From Arthrobacter jinronghuae (GTDB taxonomy: Bacteria > Actinomycetota > Actinomycetes > Actinomycetales > Micrococcaceae), in NCBI RefSeq assembly GCF_025244825.1, contig NZ_CP104263.1, positions 1,550,001 through 1,614,000 of the forward strand: a DNA stretch of 64,000 nucleotides, read 5' to 3'. Of this stretch, positions 25,072 to 36,595 are shown piece by piece. Position 1 is the stretch's first letter, and each line of letters starts with the position of its first letter. The notes under the pieces were generated by a model. It was not told the origin of the DNA, made no database searches, and worked only from the letters and a program-made list of their open reading frames with translations. The translations under genes were made by a program, and so were the position numbers.

Positions 25072-25371
25072 ATGGCGACAGATTATGACGCCCCGCGCAA
25101 GACCGAGGAAGACGCCGGCGAAGAGTCGATAGAGGAGCTCAAGACGCGCCGCACGGCTGTGCCGTCAGCCCTCGTGGACGAGGACGAGGCTGAGGCGGCG
25201 GACGCCTTTGAGCTCCCCGGGGCGGACCTTTCGGGCGAGGAACTGCTGGTCCGGGTCCTTCCGGCGCAGGCTGATGAGTTCACCTGCGCCTCATGCTTCC
25301 TGGTTCGCCACCGCTCACAGATAGCCCTGGAAAAGAACGGCATGTTTTACTGCGTGGACTGCGAGGGCTGA
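25072..25371 (+). CDS. DUF4193 family zinc-ribbon protein
   Basis: A 99-residue conserved actinobacterial protein. The N-terminal half is strongly acidic (EEDAGEESIEELKTRR, DEDEAEAADAFELPG). The C-terminal half has two CxxC pairs, CASC near residue 74 and CVDC near 95, making a treble-clef or ribbon zinc site. Families with this layout bind RNA polymerase or nucleic acid, but no function is proven for DUF4193. As I recall, the M. tuberculosis counterpart is Rv2699c, also beside the DUF3093 and dut genes. Confidence 0.87.
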   Translation: MATDYDAPRKTEEDAGEESIEELKTRRTAVPSALVDEDEAEAADAFELPGADLSGEELLVRVLPAQADEFTCASCFLVRHRSQIALEKNGMFYCVDCEG

Positions 25372-25372
25372 T

Positions 25373-25858
25373 TCAGCGCCCGGAGGTGAGTGCTTCGACC
25401 AGCTTTTCCGGACGGCGCGTGGAGGTCAGCCAGTACGGCGTGCGGTCCGCCGGATCCGTAATTTCAATGCGGACCACAGGGGAGATCCAGCCGCGGATGC
25501 ACATGTAGGACGTAGCGTTCAGCGCGGGCCCGCGCTGCATCGTGGCGTCTTCACCGCGGAAGGCCTCGACCTTGCCGATGAAGCGGCGCTCGATCTGCGC
25601 CCGCCCAACCTGCAGGGTTTCGGGGGTGACCCGGATCTGGGGGGTCGAGATCACCAGGAGCACTGCAAAAATGACCGCGGCGACTACGGCGCCGGTGATG
25701 CCGGCCCCCAGGCTGATCGGGACAAAAACAAGGATGCAGGCTGCGGAGAGGAGGGCGGCGACGAACCAGATCCCGAAGGAAGGTGTGAGGCGTTCGGAGT
25801 ACAGGACGGTGCCGGCGGAGCTCTTTGACGAAGGGCTCTTTGCAGAAGGGGATGACAT
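25373..25858 (-). CDS. DUF3093 membrane protein
   Basis: A 161-residue protein with a Ser/Lys-rich cytosolic N-terminus, two adjacent membrane helices (about residues 30-48 and 53-70, IWFVAALLSAACILVFVPIS then AGITGAVVAAVIFAVLLVI) and a C-terminal beta-rich domain carrying RFIGKVEAFRGEDA and YMCIRGWISPVVRIEI. This matches DUF3093. The function is unknown; the PH-like C-terminal domain suggests membrane-surface interaction. It ends one base after DUF4193 on the opposite strand and is divergent from dut. Confidence 0.86.
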   Translation of the reverse strand: MSSPSAKSPSSKSSAGTVLYSERLTPSFGIWFVAALLSAACILVFVPISLGAGITGAVVAAVIFAVLLVISTPQIRVTPETLQVGRAQIERRFIGKVEAFRGEDATMQRGPALNATSYMCIRGWISPVVRIEITDPADRTPYWLTSTRRPEKLVEALTSGR

Positions 25859-26064
25859 ACCCCCAGCTTTTCACCTTTGGCGGGGCATTTCATCCCGCGC
25901 CGTGCCGGTGGGCAAATGCCCGGCGACCGCACAGGAAAACGCGCTAAAGTGTGGTGGTTGGCCCGGGGGCCGGGGCGAACGGCTCTGCCTCCCGGATGCT
26001 TCCACCGCCCCCGCAGCCGCCCCCGGCTGCTGTTGTTGGAAATCTATTGAAACCGGAGAAACTG

Positions 26065-26535
26065 GTGCAAGGTGCAGGGACCACGCTGAAGGTACAGCTG
26101 AAAATGCTCGACGACGGGCTGGAACCGCCGTCGTACGCGCACCCCGGCGACGCCGGAGCCGACCTTCGCTCCCGGATCGATTTCACCCTCGCCCCGGGGG
26201 AGCGGCAGCTCATTCCCACCGGTGTTTCGCTGGCCCTGCCTTTCGGCTATGCAGCTTTTGTCCATCCCAGGTCCGGGCTCGCCACCAAGCACGGCATCAG
26301 CATCGTCAACGCGCCCGGGACCGTGGACGCCGGGTACCGCGGAGAAATCTCCGTCACCCTGATCAACACCGACCTCACGCAGCCCGTGACGCTGCGGCGA
26401 GGCGACCGGATTGCCCAGCTGGTGATCCAGCGCGTGGAAACGGCCGAGTTTGTTCCCGTCGATGAGCTCCCGGATTCCGTCCGGGGAGCCGGCGGATTCG
26501 GGTCCACCGGAGGATTCACCGCCGTTCCCGCCTGA
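26065..26535 (+). CDS. dut: dUTP diphosphatase
   Basis: Hydrolyses dUTP to dUMP, keeping uracil out of DNA and feeding thymidylate synthesis. The 156-residue trimeric-type enzyme has the five motifs in order: [12 protein letters not shown] (near 20), [12 protein letters not shown] (near 72), [13 protein letters not shown] (near 87), [12 protein letters not shown] (near 112) and the flexible tail GAGGFGSTG (near 143). Start is GTG at 26065 with GGAG six bases upstream; the longer open frame starting at 25951 adds only a Pro-rich segment with no counterpart in the family. Confidence 0.94.
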   Translation: MQGAGTTLKVQLKMLDDGLEPPSYAHPGDAGADLRSRIDFTLAPGERQLIPTGVSLALPFGYAAFVHPRSGLATKHGISIVNAPGTVDAGYRGEISVTLINTDLTQPVTLRRGDRIAQLVIQRVETAEFVPVDELPDSVRGAGGFGSTGGFTAVPA

Positions 26536-26602
26536 CCCGCACCCGGACCGCGGACAGCGGCCGTACTAAGAACTTGCAGACAAGAGAGAAGGAACTTCGG
26601 TT

Positions 26603-27340
26603 ATGGCATTTGGGCGGCGTAAGAAAACCAAGGCAGAGGAAACCGCCGGGGCAGCAGCGGAGAACACATCCGCAACCGATACGGACACGGCAAACGCCGA
26701 CGCCGGCAGTGACGCCGTGCAGGCTCCGGCGGCAGGCGGCCCCTACGACCTCAGCGAGCGTCCCTCCGAGGAAGGCTACGTTGATCTCGGAGCGCTCCGG
26801 ATCGCCGCGTCCCAGGGGCTGCAGCTGCGCCTGGAAGTTGAGGAAAAGACCCAGCGCGTGGTTGCCGTGACGCTGGACCTGGAGGGATCCAGCCTTCAGC
26901 TGCAGGCCTTCGCCGCACCGCGGTCGGAGACCCTCTGGGACGACATCCGGGAACAGATCGGCAAGTCGGTGGGATCACAGGGCGGCACCGTGGATGAACT
27001 CTCCGGTACGTTCGGAACCGAGCTGCTGGCCCGGGTGCCTGCGCAGGCACAGGACGGCTCCAAGGGGTACCGGGTGGCCCGCTTTGTCGGCGTCGACGGC
27101 CCCCGCTGGTTCCTTCGCGGCGTCTTCGGCGGCCCGGCAGCCATGAATCCCGAAGCCGCCGGCCCCCTCGAGGAAGTCTTCCGCAACGTAGTGGTGGTCC
27201 GGGGCGAGCAGCCCCTGCCGCCGCGCGACCTGCTGCAGCTGCGCCTGCCCCGCGATGCTTCCCCGCTCCCGCGTGCCAACAAGGATGCCGCCAAGCCTGC
27301 CGCACCCGAGCGCGGCCCGGAAATCACGACGATCGGCTAA
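26603..27340 (+). CDS. DUF3710 family protein
   Basis: A 245-residue conserved actinobacterial protein. The N-terminus is basic (MAFGRRKKTKAEE), followed by an Ala/Asp-rich disordered stretch to about residue 45. The folded domain then begins with GPYDLSERPSEEGYVDLGALRI and ends with PLPPRDLLQLRLP. No membrane helix or catalytic motif is visible and the function is unknown. It is the first of three closely packed genes (3 bp to the OB-fold gene, then a 4-bp overlap to DUF3159). Confidence 0.88.
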   Translation: MAFGRRKKTKAEETAGAAAENTSATDTDTANADAGSDAVQAPAAGGPYDLSERPSEEGYVDLGALRIAASQGLQLRLEVEEKTQRVVAVTLDLEGSSLQLQAFAAPRSETLWDDIREQIGKSVGSQGGTVDELSGTFGTELLARVPAQAQDGSKGYRVARFVGVDGPRWFLRGVFGGPAAMNPEAAGPLEEVFRNVVVVRGEQPLPPRDLLQLRLPRDASPLPRANKDAAKPAAPERGPEITTIG

Positions 27341-27343
27341 CCG

Positions 27344-27685
27344 GTGCCCGCCGTTACCGCTTCCACGCACTGCGTGAGCATCAAATCCCTCCCGGAGCGT
27401 GGCCGGGCGTACTGCCGCGGCTACGTTTCGGCCATCACCGTGGTGCCGGCCAACGACCCGCCGCGGTTTACCGCAGTGGTAGAGGACTCGATGGCCGCTT
27501 ACCGCGAAAACCCCCTGGCTTCCCGGGCCAAGGTGCGCCTGGTCTGGGTAGGCCAGCGACGGGTGCCCGGGATCGAAGCCGGAACGTACCTGGCGTTCGA
27601 GGGCATGGTGTCCGATGTGGACGGACGCCCCACCATCTTCAATCCGCGATACGAAATCATTGGACGCCCGGAGGCCGACGCATGA
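27344..27685 (+). CDS. OB-fold nucleic acid-binding domain protein
   Basis: A 113-residue protein with the beta-strand pattern of a RecG/tRNA-anticodon OB-fold: RAYCRGYVSAITVVP, then FTAVVEDS, KVRLVWVGQRRVPGIEAG and TYLAFEGMVS. Its position between DUF3710 and DUF3159 is conserved in actinobacteria as I recall. Function is unproven, with nucleic acid binding the expected activity. GTG start three bases after the upstream stop; the gene ends in an ATGA overlap with the next. Confidence 0.82.
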   Translation: MPAVTASTHCVSIKSLPERGRAYCRGYVSAITVVPANDPPRFTAVVEDSMAAYRENPLASRAKVRLVWVGQRRVPGIEAGTYLAFEGMVSDVDGRPTIFNPRYEIIGRPEADA

Positions 27686-28440
27686 GCACACCCAAGCAGT
27701 CGGACGAGGGCCAGCCGGACCTGAACCAGCTCGCCGGACAATATGCGGCCCGCGCCGGGGTGGAGCGCCGCGACGACGGGCAGATCGATGTGCTCAAGTC
27801 CGTCGGCGGCGTCCGGGGACTGGCCGAGGCGATTGTTCCCGGGCTTCTCTTCACCCTGCTCTACACCGTGGGGGTGGAGCTGAACCTCTCACTGGGTGCG
27901 GCCGTAGCCGCCGCAGCCGTGTTTTCAGTAGCCAACCTTCTCCAGCGGCGCCCGTTGATGCAGTCCCTGACGGGTGTGGCAGGCGTCGCCATCTGCGCCT
28001 TCGTGGCACTGCGCAGCGGTGACGGCGCAACGTACTTCGTCCCCGGGTTCTACCTGAACGGCGCCTACATCCTGGCGTTCCTGATCTCCATCGCCGTGAA
28101 ATGGCCGGTGGCCGGACTGCTGTTCGGGATGATCCGCGGCGAAAACCTGGATTGGCGCACATCGCCGGTCCGGTTGAAGGCCTACACCTGGGCCAGCTGG
28201 ATCATCGTGGCAGTCTTCGCCCTCCGGCTGGCCGTCCAGCTGCCCCTGTTCCTGGCGGACAATGTTGCCGCGCTGGGCACCATGCGCCTGGCTATGGGCG
28301 TGCCGCTCTATGCGCTGGGACTCTGGCTGGCGTGGGTGGTCTCCCGGCCCTCGGCCGTCGTGGCCCCCGAAGCCGCGAGCGGGCCCGGCTCTGCTGCGGG
28401 AGACTCCGCAGCGTCCGACCCGGCGTCCAGGGATTCCTGA
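27682..28440 (+). CDS. DUF3159 membrane protein
   Basis: A 252-residue integral membrane protein. After about 50 soluble residues (with DVLKSVGGVRGLAEAIVPG-like start of the DUF3159 domain) there are roughly six helices: LLFTLLYTVGVELNL, AAVAAAAVFSVANLL, VAGVAICAFVAL, YILAFLISIAV, WIIVAVFALRLAV and ALGLWLAWVV. The last 35 residues are a Ser/Ala-rich tail. The function is unknown. The start overlaps the OB-fold gene. The final 133 bp overlap the trkA gene of the other strand, and both overlapping tails are low-complexity. Confidence 0.87.
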   Translation: MSTPKQSDEGQPDLNQLAGQYAARAGVERRDDGQIDVLKSVGGVRGLAEAIVPGLLFTLLYTVGVELNLSLGAAVAAAAVFSVANLLQRRPLMQSLTGVAGVAICAFVALRSGDGATYFVPGFYLNGAYILAFLISIAVKWPVAGLLFGMIRGENLDWRTSPVRLKAYTWASWIIVAVFALRLAVQLPLFLADNVAALGTMRLAMGVPLYALGLWLAWVVSRPSAVVAPEAASGPGSAAGDSAASDPASRDS

Positions 28441-29123
28441 CGGGCGTGTGCGGCTGCCGCGGCCGCAGCCGGGGATAGGACTGCCCGCAGTTCGTCTTCG
28501 GCTGCAATCGTGGTGATGAAGAACAGCTCGTCACCCGGCTCCACGACGTCGTCGTTGCTCGGCGTGATGGGTGCGTCGTCGCGCAGGATCGCAACCACGG
28601 TGGCATCCAGCGGCCAGTCGATTGATCCCAGGGTCCGGCCCGTGAGGTGCGAATCGGAGGGAACGGTGAACTCCACCATGGAGGACACACCGGTCTGCAG
28701 GCTGAGCAGCCGGACCAGGTCGCCGATTTCCACCGCTTCTTCGACCAGGGCGGTCATGAGGCGGGGCGTGTTCACTGCCACGTCAACACCCCACGAATCG
28801 TCGAACATCCAGTCGTTCTTCGGATTGTTCACGCGGCCTACGGTCCGAGCCACGCCGAATTCGCTCTTGGCCAGCAGCGAGACCACAAGGTTGACCTTGT
28901 CATCGCCGGTGGCGGAAACGACGACGTCGGCTTCCTCCAGCCGCGCATCCTTCAGTGTGGTCAACTCGCAGGCATCGCCGATCAGCCACCGGGCTCCGCG
29001 CAGGCCGCTGCGGCCCACGCACTCAGGCTTCTCATCAATCAGCAGCACGTCATGGCCGTGGGAGAGCAGTTCCTTGGCGATGGACGAGCCCACGCTGCCG
29101 GCGCCGGCAATCACAACTTTCAC
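28308..29123 (-). CDS. trkA: TrkA-type potassium channel regulatory protein (NAD-binding RCK)
   Basis: A 271-residue RCK subunit of a Trk/Ktr K+ uptake system. The NAD-binding fold opens with VVIAGAGSVGSSIAKEL (GxGxxG near residues 7-12), with Asp30 (LLIDEK) binding the ribose. A TrkA-C domain follows (about 145-225). The last 50 residues (AAAAAAAHARQESLDAGSD onward) form a low-complexity tail and are the part overlapping DUF3159. It starts inside the stop of the second trkA gene (ATGA), so the two are translated together. No TrkH/TrkG membrane subunit is in the window. Confidence 0.9.
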   Translation of the reverse strand: MKVVIAGAGSVGSSIAKELLSHGHDVLLIDEKPECVGRSGLRGARWLIGDACELTTLKDARLEEADVVVSATGDDKVNLVVSLLAKSEFGVARTVGRVNNPKNDWMFDDSWGVDVAVNTPRLMTALVEEAVEIGDLVRLLSLQTGVSSMVEFTVPSDSHLTGRTLGSIDWPLDATVVAILRDDAPITPSNDDVVEPGDELFFITTIAAEDELRAVLSPAAAAAAAHARQESLDAGSDAAESPAAEPGPLAASGATTAEGRETTHASQSPSA

Positions 29124-29794
29124 AGGGACTCCTTGGCTGGTTCCTTGGACAGGATCTTGCTGATTTCCGCGGTCCGGTCGACTGACATCATCGCGTGCAG
29201 GACATCACCCTCCTGGTAGCTGCTGTCCTGTCGCGGCAGGATCCCTTCCCCGAACCGGGTGACATAGGCAATCCGGACACCGGCGGCGGTCTCGATGCTG
29301 ACCAGCGACCGGCCCAGCCAGCCCTCATGCAGGGACAGCTCACCCAGGATCAGCCGGCCGGAGGACTCGCGGAAGTCGCCGTTGATGCTCTGCTCGGGCA
29401 GGATCCTGCGCAGCACCTGGTCTGCGCTCCACCGAACGGCCGCGACCGTGGGGATGCCGAGGCGCTGGTAGATCTCCGCGCGTCCCGGATCGTAGATGCG
29501 CGCGACGACGTGCCCTACATGGAAGGTCTCACGCGCCACGCGGGTGGCCAGGATGTTCGAGTTGTCACCGCTGGAAACGGCGGCGAATGCATAGGCCTCT
29601 TCGATGCCCGCAGCTTTGAGCGTCTCGCGGTCAAAGCCGACGCCGGTCACCTTGCGTCCGGTGAAGGTCTGCCGCAGCCGGCGGAACGCCCGCTCGTCCT
29701 GGTCGATGATGGCGACCGAATGGCCGGCATTGTCCAGGGTATGGGCGAGGCTGACGCCTACGCGCCCGCACCCCATGATCACGTAATGGGCCAA
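29120..29794 (-). CDS. trkA: TrkA-type potassium uptake regulatory protein, paralogue 2
   Basis: A 224-residue RCK protein and the first gene of the two-gene unit. It begins MAHYVIMGCGRVGVSLAHTL, an NAD(H)-binding GxGxxG, with acidic residue IIDQDE near 33. The C-terminal TrkA-C domain spans about 140-215. Actinobacteria commonly carry paired genes (CeoB and CeoC in M. tuberculosis), which this pair resembles. The two proteins probably form a hetero-octameric gating ring. Its 5' end is divergent from the TRAM methyltransferase, 180 bp away. Confidence 0.9.
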   Translation of the reverse strand: MAHYVIMGCGRVGVSLAHTLDNAGHSVAIIDQDERAFRRLRQTFTGRKVTGVGFDRETLKAAGIEEAYAFAAVSSGDNSNILATRVARETFHVGHVVARIYDPGRAEIYQRLGIPTVAAVRWSADQVLRRILPEQSINGDFRESSGRLILGELSLHEGWLGRSLVSIETAAGVRIAYVTRFGEGILPRQDSSYQEGDVLHAMMSVDRTAEISKILSKEPAKESL

Positions 29795-29974
29795 CTGCCC
29801 TACCTCGGTTTCGGTTTATGGCGAACTGCGCGCCGCAGAAGGCTGCCGCGCAGCTGTCCGCGCAATAAAATCAATCAACGCCAGCTTAGTCCCGACGGCG
29901 GCCCAAATAGCACCGCGCCCGGCTCCCGTGGTGAGATGGACTTTTAGGCTCCATGAAGGAAGTACAGCAACCCC

Positions 29975-31264
29975 ATGTCTATTGAACTCACCATCGGCGC
30001 CCCGGCCCACGGCGGCCACTTCGTTGCCCGGCATGAAGGGCGGGTCGTCTTTGTCCGGCACGGCCTTCCGGGGGAGCGGGTCCGGGTCCGGCTCACGGAA
30101 TCGGGCGAGGACGCCAAATTCTGGCGGGCCGACGTCGTCGAGGTCCTCGAGGCGGCAGAGGGACGCCGGGAGCATTTCTGGAGGGAAGCAGACGCGCTGC
30201 GCGCGGCGGCACGGGGGAAGCTGCCCGTGGGCGGCGCTGAGTTCGGCCACATTGACCTGCCGGTCCAGCGCCGGCTGAAGGCGGAGGTCTTCGCCGAGCA
30301 GCTGCGCCGGCTCGGCGGCACCGACCTGGTCCCGGAGGTCGAACCCGCACTCGAGGAAAGCGCCGACGGACTGGGCTGGCGTACCCGGGTCAGTTTCTCG
30401 GTGGCGCCCAGCGGCCGGCTGGCCATGCATGCCCACCGCTCAGATGAACTCATTCCGGTCGAAGCCATGCCCCTGGCCTCCGAGTCCATCAACGCACTGC
30501 GGCTGTGGGAGACGGATTTCACCGGCATTGACCGTGTGGAGGTAGCCGCTCCGGCCGCCGGCGGACAGCCCCTGGTCCTCCTGATCCCCGCGGCGGGAAC
30601 CCACCCGCGGATCCCCGCGCGGATTGCCGGCAACCTGCCCGACGGCGTGTCCGTGGCCGCCTGGAACCCGGAGAGCCACGAACTCACCCGGCTGAAGGGA
30701 CGCACCTGGGTGCAGGAAACGGTGCTGGGCCACGACTACCGGGTCACCGGGGCAGGGTTCTGGCAGATCCACCGTTCCGCGCCGCAGACGCTGGCGGCGG
30801 CCGTGCTTGATGGCCTTCAGGTGCAGTCCGGGGAATCCGTGGCCGACCTTTATGCCGGTGCCGGACTGTTCACCGCTCCGCTGGCGGCGGCTGCAGGGGA
30901 ATCCGGCCGGGTGCTCTCGGTCGAAGGATCCCCGGGTGCCAGCCGTGACGCCCGAAAGAACCTCTTCGCCGCGCCCCAGGTGCAGATCAGCCAGGGCCGG
31001 GTGGACAAGATGCTCCAGGATGCGGGGGACCTCGACGTCGTGCTCCTGGACCCGCCGCGCGTCGGAGCCGGGAAAGCGGTGGTGCAGCAGATCGACGCCG
31101 CCGCGCCCCGGGTGGTCGGCTACGTGTCCTGCGACCCGGCGTCGTTCTCCCGTGACCTGGGCTATTTCCGGGCCGCCGGCTGGGAAATGGACAGCCTGCG
31201 GGTGTTCGACCTGTACCCGCATACCCACCACATGGAGTCCTTCGCCGTCCTGCGCAAGCGCTAG
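29975..31264 (+). CDS. TRAM-domain class I SAM-dependent RNA methyltransferase (TrmA/RlmD family)
   Basis: A 429-residue RNA uracil-C5 methyltransferase. The N-terminal TRAM domain (2-55, with GHFVARHEGRVVFVRHGLPG) is followed by a central domain and the Rossmann fold with SAM site VADLYAGAGLFTAPLA near 290, LLDPPRVGAGK near 355, and VGYVSCDPASFSRDLG near 378, where the Cys is the catalytic nucleophile. The target could be 23S rRNA or tRNA and cannot be told from sequence. The four-Cys iron-sulphur cluster of RumA is not evident. Confidence 0.88.
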   Translation: MSIELTIGAPAHGGHFVARHEGRVVFVRHGLPGERVRVRLTESGEDAKFWRADVVEVLEAAEGRREHFWREADALRAAARGKLPVGGAEFGHIDLPVQRRLKAEVFAEQLRRLGGTDLVPEVEPALEESADGLGWRTRVSFSVAPSGRLAMHAHRSDELIPVEAMPLASESINALRLWETDFTGIDRVEVAAPAAGGQPLVLLIPAAGTHPRIPARIAGNLPDGVSVAAWNPESHELTRLKGRTWVQETVLGHDYRVTGAGFWQIHRSAPQTLAAAVLDGLQVQSGESVADLYAGAGLFTAPLAAAAGESGRVLSVEGSPGASRDARKNLFAAPQVQISQGRVDKMLQDAGDLDVVLLDPPRVGAGKAVVQQIDAAAPRVVGYVSCDPASFSRDLGYFRAAGWEMDSLRVFDLYPHTHHMESFAVLRKR

Positions 31265-31573
31265 CGGTTCCGTCGCCGGCGCCGGAAAAGCCGTCGGCGA
31301 CGCCGGTCACGACGCGTCGTGGCCCATATCTCCTCCGGGCGCCCCTGTAAAGGCTAGGATGGGATGCAGTTGTCCAGTACTGCGCCTTTATGGGGGAGTT
31401 CTCCGGTAGTTTCGACTTTCGGGGGAGTCGTTGCCCAGGCAGGGGGCCTGTGTCGGCAGGAAATGAACCACCGGTTTCCATGCCGCCCCCTTTGCCCGAC
31501 TTTTTAGGGAAACCTAACTGGCGGGCAGTTGTGACCTGGACAAAGATAACAAGGTGGCGAGAGGAGTCCTGTT
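31265..31573. other. 309-bp intergenic region ahead of acnA
   Basis: The left end has a weak hairpin (CGTCGCCG near 31268 with CGGCGACG near 31293) that could terminate the methyltransferase gene. Two GGGGGAGT repeats occur near 31392 and 31421. A promoter-like pair with an embedded dyad is listed separately. The long leader and dyad suggest that acnA is regulated. Confidence 0.5.
31492..31520 (+). promoter_or_regulatory. Putative acnA promoter with a TTAGG-N4-CCTAA dyad
   Basis: TTGCCC (31492-31497) and TAACTG (31515-31520), 17 bases apart, form a candidate sigma-70-type promoter. The dyad TTAGGGAAACCTAA (31504-31517) covers the spacer and overlaps the -10, as a repressor site would. The TTAGG/CCTAA arms look like the outer half-sites of DtxR/IdeR iron boxes, but the spacing is four rather than nine bases, so the regulator is uncertain. 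Confidence 0.5.
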
Positions 31574-34399
<2,826 letters not shown>

Positions 34400-34415
34400 C
34401 AGTAAACGCACCACG

Positions 34416-34475
34416 TTCAGGGCCCCGTTTCCCCGATCCGTCCAGAGGGCGGAGAAGGGGAAACGGGGCCCTGAA
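34416..34475 (+). terminator. Terminator-like hairpin with 19-bp perfect stem after acnA
   Basis: Arms TTCAGGGCCCCGTTTCCCC (34416-34434) and its exact complement (34457-34475) enclose a 22-base loop, 17 bases after the acnA stop. The stem is very stable. Only a short GCGTTG follows rather than a T-run, as is usual for high-GC actinobacterial terminators. Confidence 0.85.
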
Positions 34476-34573
34476 GCGTTGGGTAGGAACCGCGGAGCGC
34501 ACGCCGCGCGTTAGAGTTAATCCATTGCGACGGCGTGCAGTGCCGCCGATACGACTCAAGGGAGGCACCCCTG

Positions 34574-36547
34574 TTGGGACTTCTGGAAACAATCCGGGAT
34601 CCTCGGGACCTCAGCAGGCTTTCGCTGACACAGCTGAAGCGGCTTGCTGAAGAGATCCGTTCATTTCTGATCACGAACGTCGCGCAGACCGGCGGGCACC
34701 TCGGCCCGAACCTGGGCGTGGTGGAACTGACCATGGGCATCCACCGGGTCTTTGATTCCCCGCGGGACAGCATTGTCTTCGACACCGGGCACCAGTCCTA
34801 CGTGCACAAGATCCTCACCGGCCGCCAGGACTTCGCCACACTGCGCCAGCAGGGCGGCATGTCCGGTTATCCCTCGCGTGCCGAGTCGGTCCACGACATC
34901 GTGGAAAGCTCCCACGCCTCCTCCTCGCTCTCCTGGGCGGACGGCATCTCCCGTGCCCGGCAGCTCAGCGGCGAAGGCGACCGCTACACCGTGGTCATGG
35001 TGGGCGACGGCGCCCTGACCGGCGGCATGGCCTGGGAAGCCCTGAACAACATAGCCGCGGACCAGCGCCGCCGTGTAGTGATTGTGGTCAATGACAACGG
35101 CCGCTCCTACGCCCCGACCATCGGCGGCCTCGCCGACTACCTGGCGTCCCTGCGGCCCACCATCGACGCGGTGCGCACGCACCACGCCTATGAGAACACC
35201 CTCGGCTGGTGGCGCGACCGCCTGCAGAAGGGCGGTCCTGCAGGTCGGTTCGCCTACCGCAGCCTGCACGCCGCTAAGAAGGGCATCAAGGACTGGTGGA
35301 CTCCGCAGGGCCTCTTCGAGGACCTCGGCATGAAGTATGTGGGACCCATCGACGGCCACGACCTTGACGCCGTCGAACGCGCCCTGCACAAGGCCAAGAA
35401 CTACGCCGGTCCGGTCATTGTGCACGCCATGACCGAGAAGGGCCGCGGCTACGCTCCGGCCCGCGCCCACGAGGCGGACCAGTTCCACGCGGTCGGGATC
35501 ATTGACCCGGAAACGGGTGCCCCCGTGGAGCCGGGCAGCAAGGAGTCCTGGACGTCCGTATTCGCCACGGAGATCGCCGAGATTGCGGACGAACGCACCG
35601 ATATCGTCGGAATCACCGGTGCCATGCTTATCCCGGTGGGCCTTCACCGTTTTGCCGAGCGGCATCCGGACCGGGTGTTCGACGTCGGCATCGCCGAACA
35701 GCACGCCCTCACCTCTGCCGCAGGCATGGCCTTCGGCGGCCTGCACCCGGTGGTGGCGCTGTACGCGACCTTCCTGAACCGTGCGTTCGACCAGCTGCTG
35801 ATGGACGTCGCCCTGCACAAGGCCGGCGTGACCATCGTCCTGGACCGGGCCGGCGTCACGGGCCCGGACGGCGCCAGCCACCATGGCATGTGGGACATGT
35901 CCATGCTGCAGATTGTCCCCGGGCTGCACCTGGCTGCGCCGCGCGACGCCACCCGGCTGAAGGAGGAGCTGCGCGAAGCCGTGGCCATCTCCGATGCCCC
36001 CAGCGTGGTGCGCTTCTCCAAGGGCACCGTGGGAAGCGATATCGATGCCGTGGAGCGGACCTCCGACGGCGTGGACATCCTGGCCCGGCGCCCCACCGGG
36101 GACAGCTCCAATGACGTCCTGATCGTCAGCGTGGGCGCCATGGCGGATATGGCCCTGGACGTCGCCGACCGGCTCGGCGCGCAGGGCATCAGTTCCACCG
36201 TCGTGGATCCGCGCTGGGTGCTGCCCGTGCCGCGGTCCATCATCCGCATTGCCGCCGACCACCGGATTGTCATTGTGATCGAAGATGGCGTCCGGGCCGG
36301 CGGGGTGGGCTCGCGGATCCGGCAGGAAATGCGGGCCGCGGGCGTGGACACCGCATTGAACGAGGTCGGGCTGCCGGCCGAGTTCCTGGACCACGGCAGC
36401 CGCAGCGAGGTGCTGGAGCGGGTCGGGCTGACCGCCCGGCAGATTGCCAACGACGTCGTCGCCCAGGTCCTCGGCACGAAGGTGCCGTTTGCCCGGCCGC
36501 TGCCCGGCTCCGAAATGCCGACGGGGCAGGTACCGAAGATCCAGTAG
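34574..36547 (+). CDS. dxs: 1-deoxy-D-xylulose-5-phosphate synthase
   Basis: First enzyme of the MEP isoprenoid pathway, condensing pyruvate and glyceraldehyde-3-phosphate with thiamine diphosphate. The 657 residues begin (L/M)[16 protein letters not shown] and show the TPP site [16 protein letters not shown] (near 142), GHLGPNLG with [11 protein letters not shown] (near 45-80), and the transketolase-type [15 protein letters not shown] (near 425). The start is TTG at 34574, eight bases after GGGAGG; a longer frame from an upstream ATG has no good binding site and no homology. An NmrA-like gene follows 48 bp downstream. Confidence 0.95.
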   Translation: MGLLETIRDPRDLSRLSLTQLKRLAEEIRSFLITNVAQTGGHLGPNLGVVELTMGIHRVFDSPRDSIVFDTGHQSYVHKILTGRQDFATLRQQGGMSGYPSRAESVHDIVESSHASSSLSWADGISRARQLSGEGDRYTVVMVGDGALTGGMAWEALNNIAADQRRRVVIVVNDNGRSYAPTIGGLADYLASLRPTIDAVRTHHAYENTLGWWRDRLQKGGPAGRFAYRSLHAAKKGIKDWWTPQGLFEDLGMKYVGPIDGHDLDAVERALHKAKNYAGPVIVHAMTEKGRGYAPARAHEADQFHAVGIIDPETGAPVEPGSKESWTSVFATEIAEIADERTDIVGITGAMLIPVGLHRFAERHPDRVFDVGIAEQHALTSAAGMAFGGLHPVVALYATFLNRAFDQLLMDVALHKAGVTIVLDRAGVTGPDGASHHGMWDMSMLQIVPGLHLAAPRDATRLKEELREAVAISDAPSVVRFSKGTVGSDIDAVERTSDGVDILARRPTGDSSNDVLIVSVGAMADMALDVADRLGAQGISSTVVDPRWVLPVPRSIIRIAADHRIVIVIEDGVRAGGVGSRIRQEMRAAGVDTALNEVGLPAEFLDHGSRSEVLERVGLTARQIANDVVAQVLGTKVPFARPLPGSEMPTGQVPKIQ

Positions 36548-36595
36548 CCGCGCAGGGTCCGGGCGGCCGGACGACTCTCTGAAGGGGTGTAAGCC

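Noticed and set aside
25951..26064. An N-terminal extension of dUTPase.
   Set aside because: The added residues are Pro-rich with no family counterpart, and a good GGAG site supports the GTG at 26065.
31265..31573. A riboswitch in the acnA leader.
   Set aside because: I found only a weak hairpin and short repeats, and no conserved riboswitch core that I recognise. Covariance search (Rfam) would be decisive.
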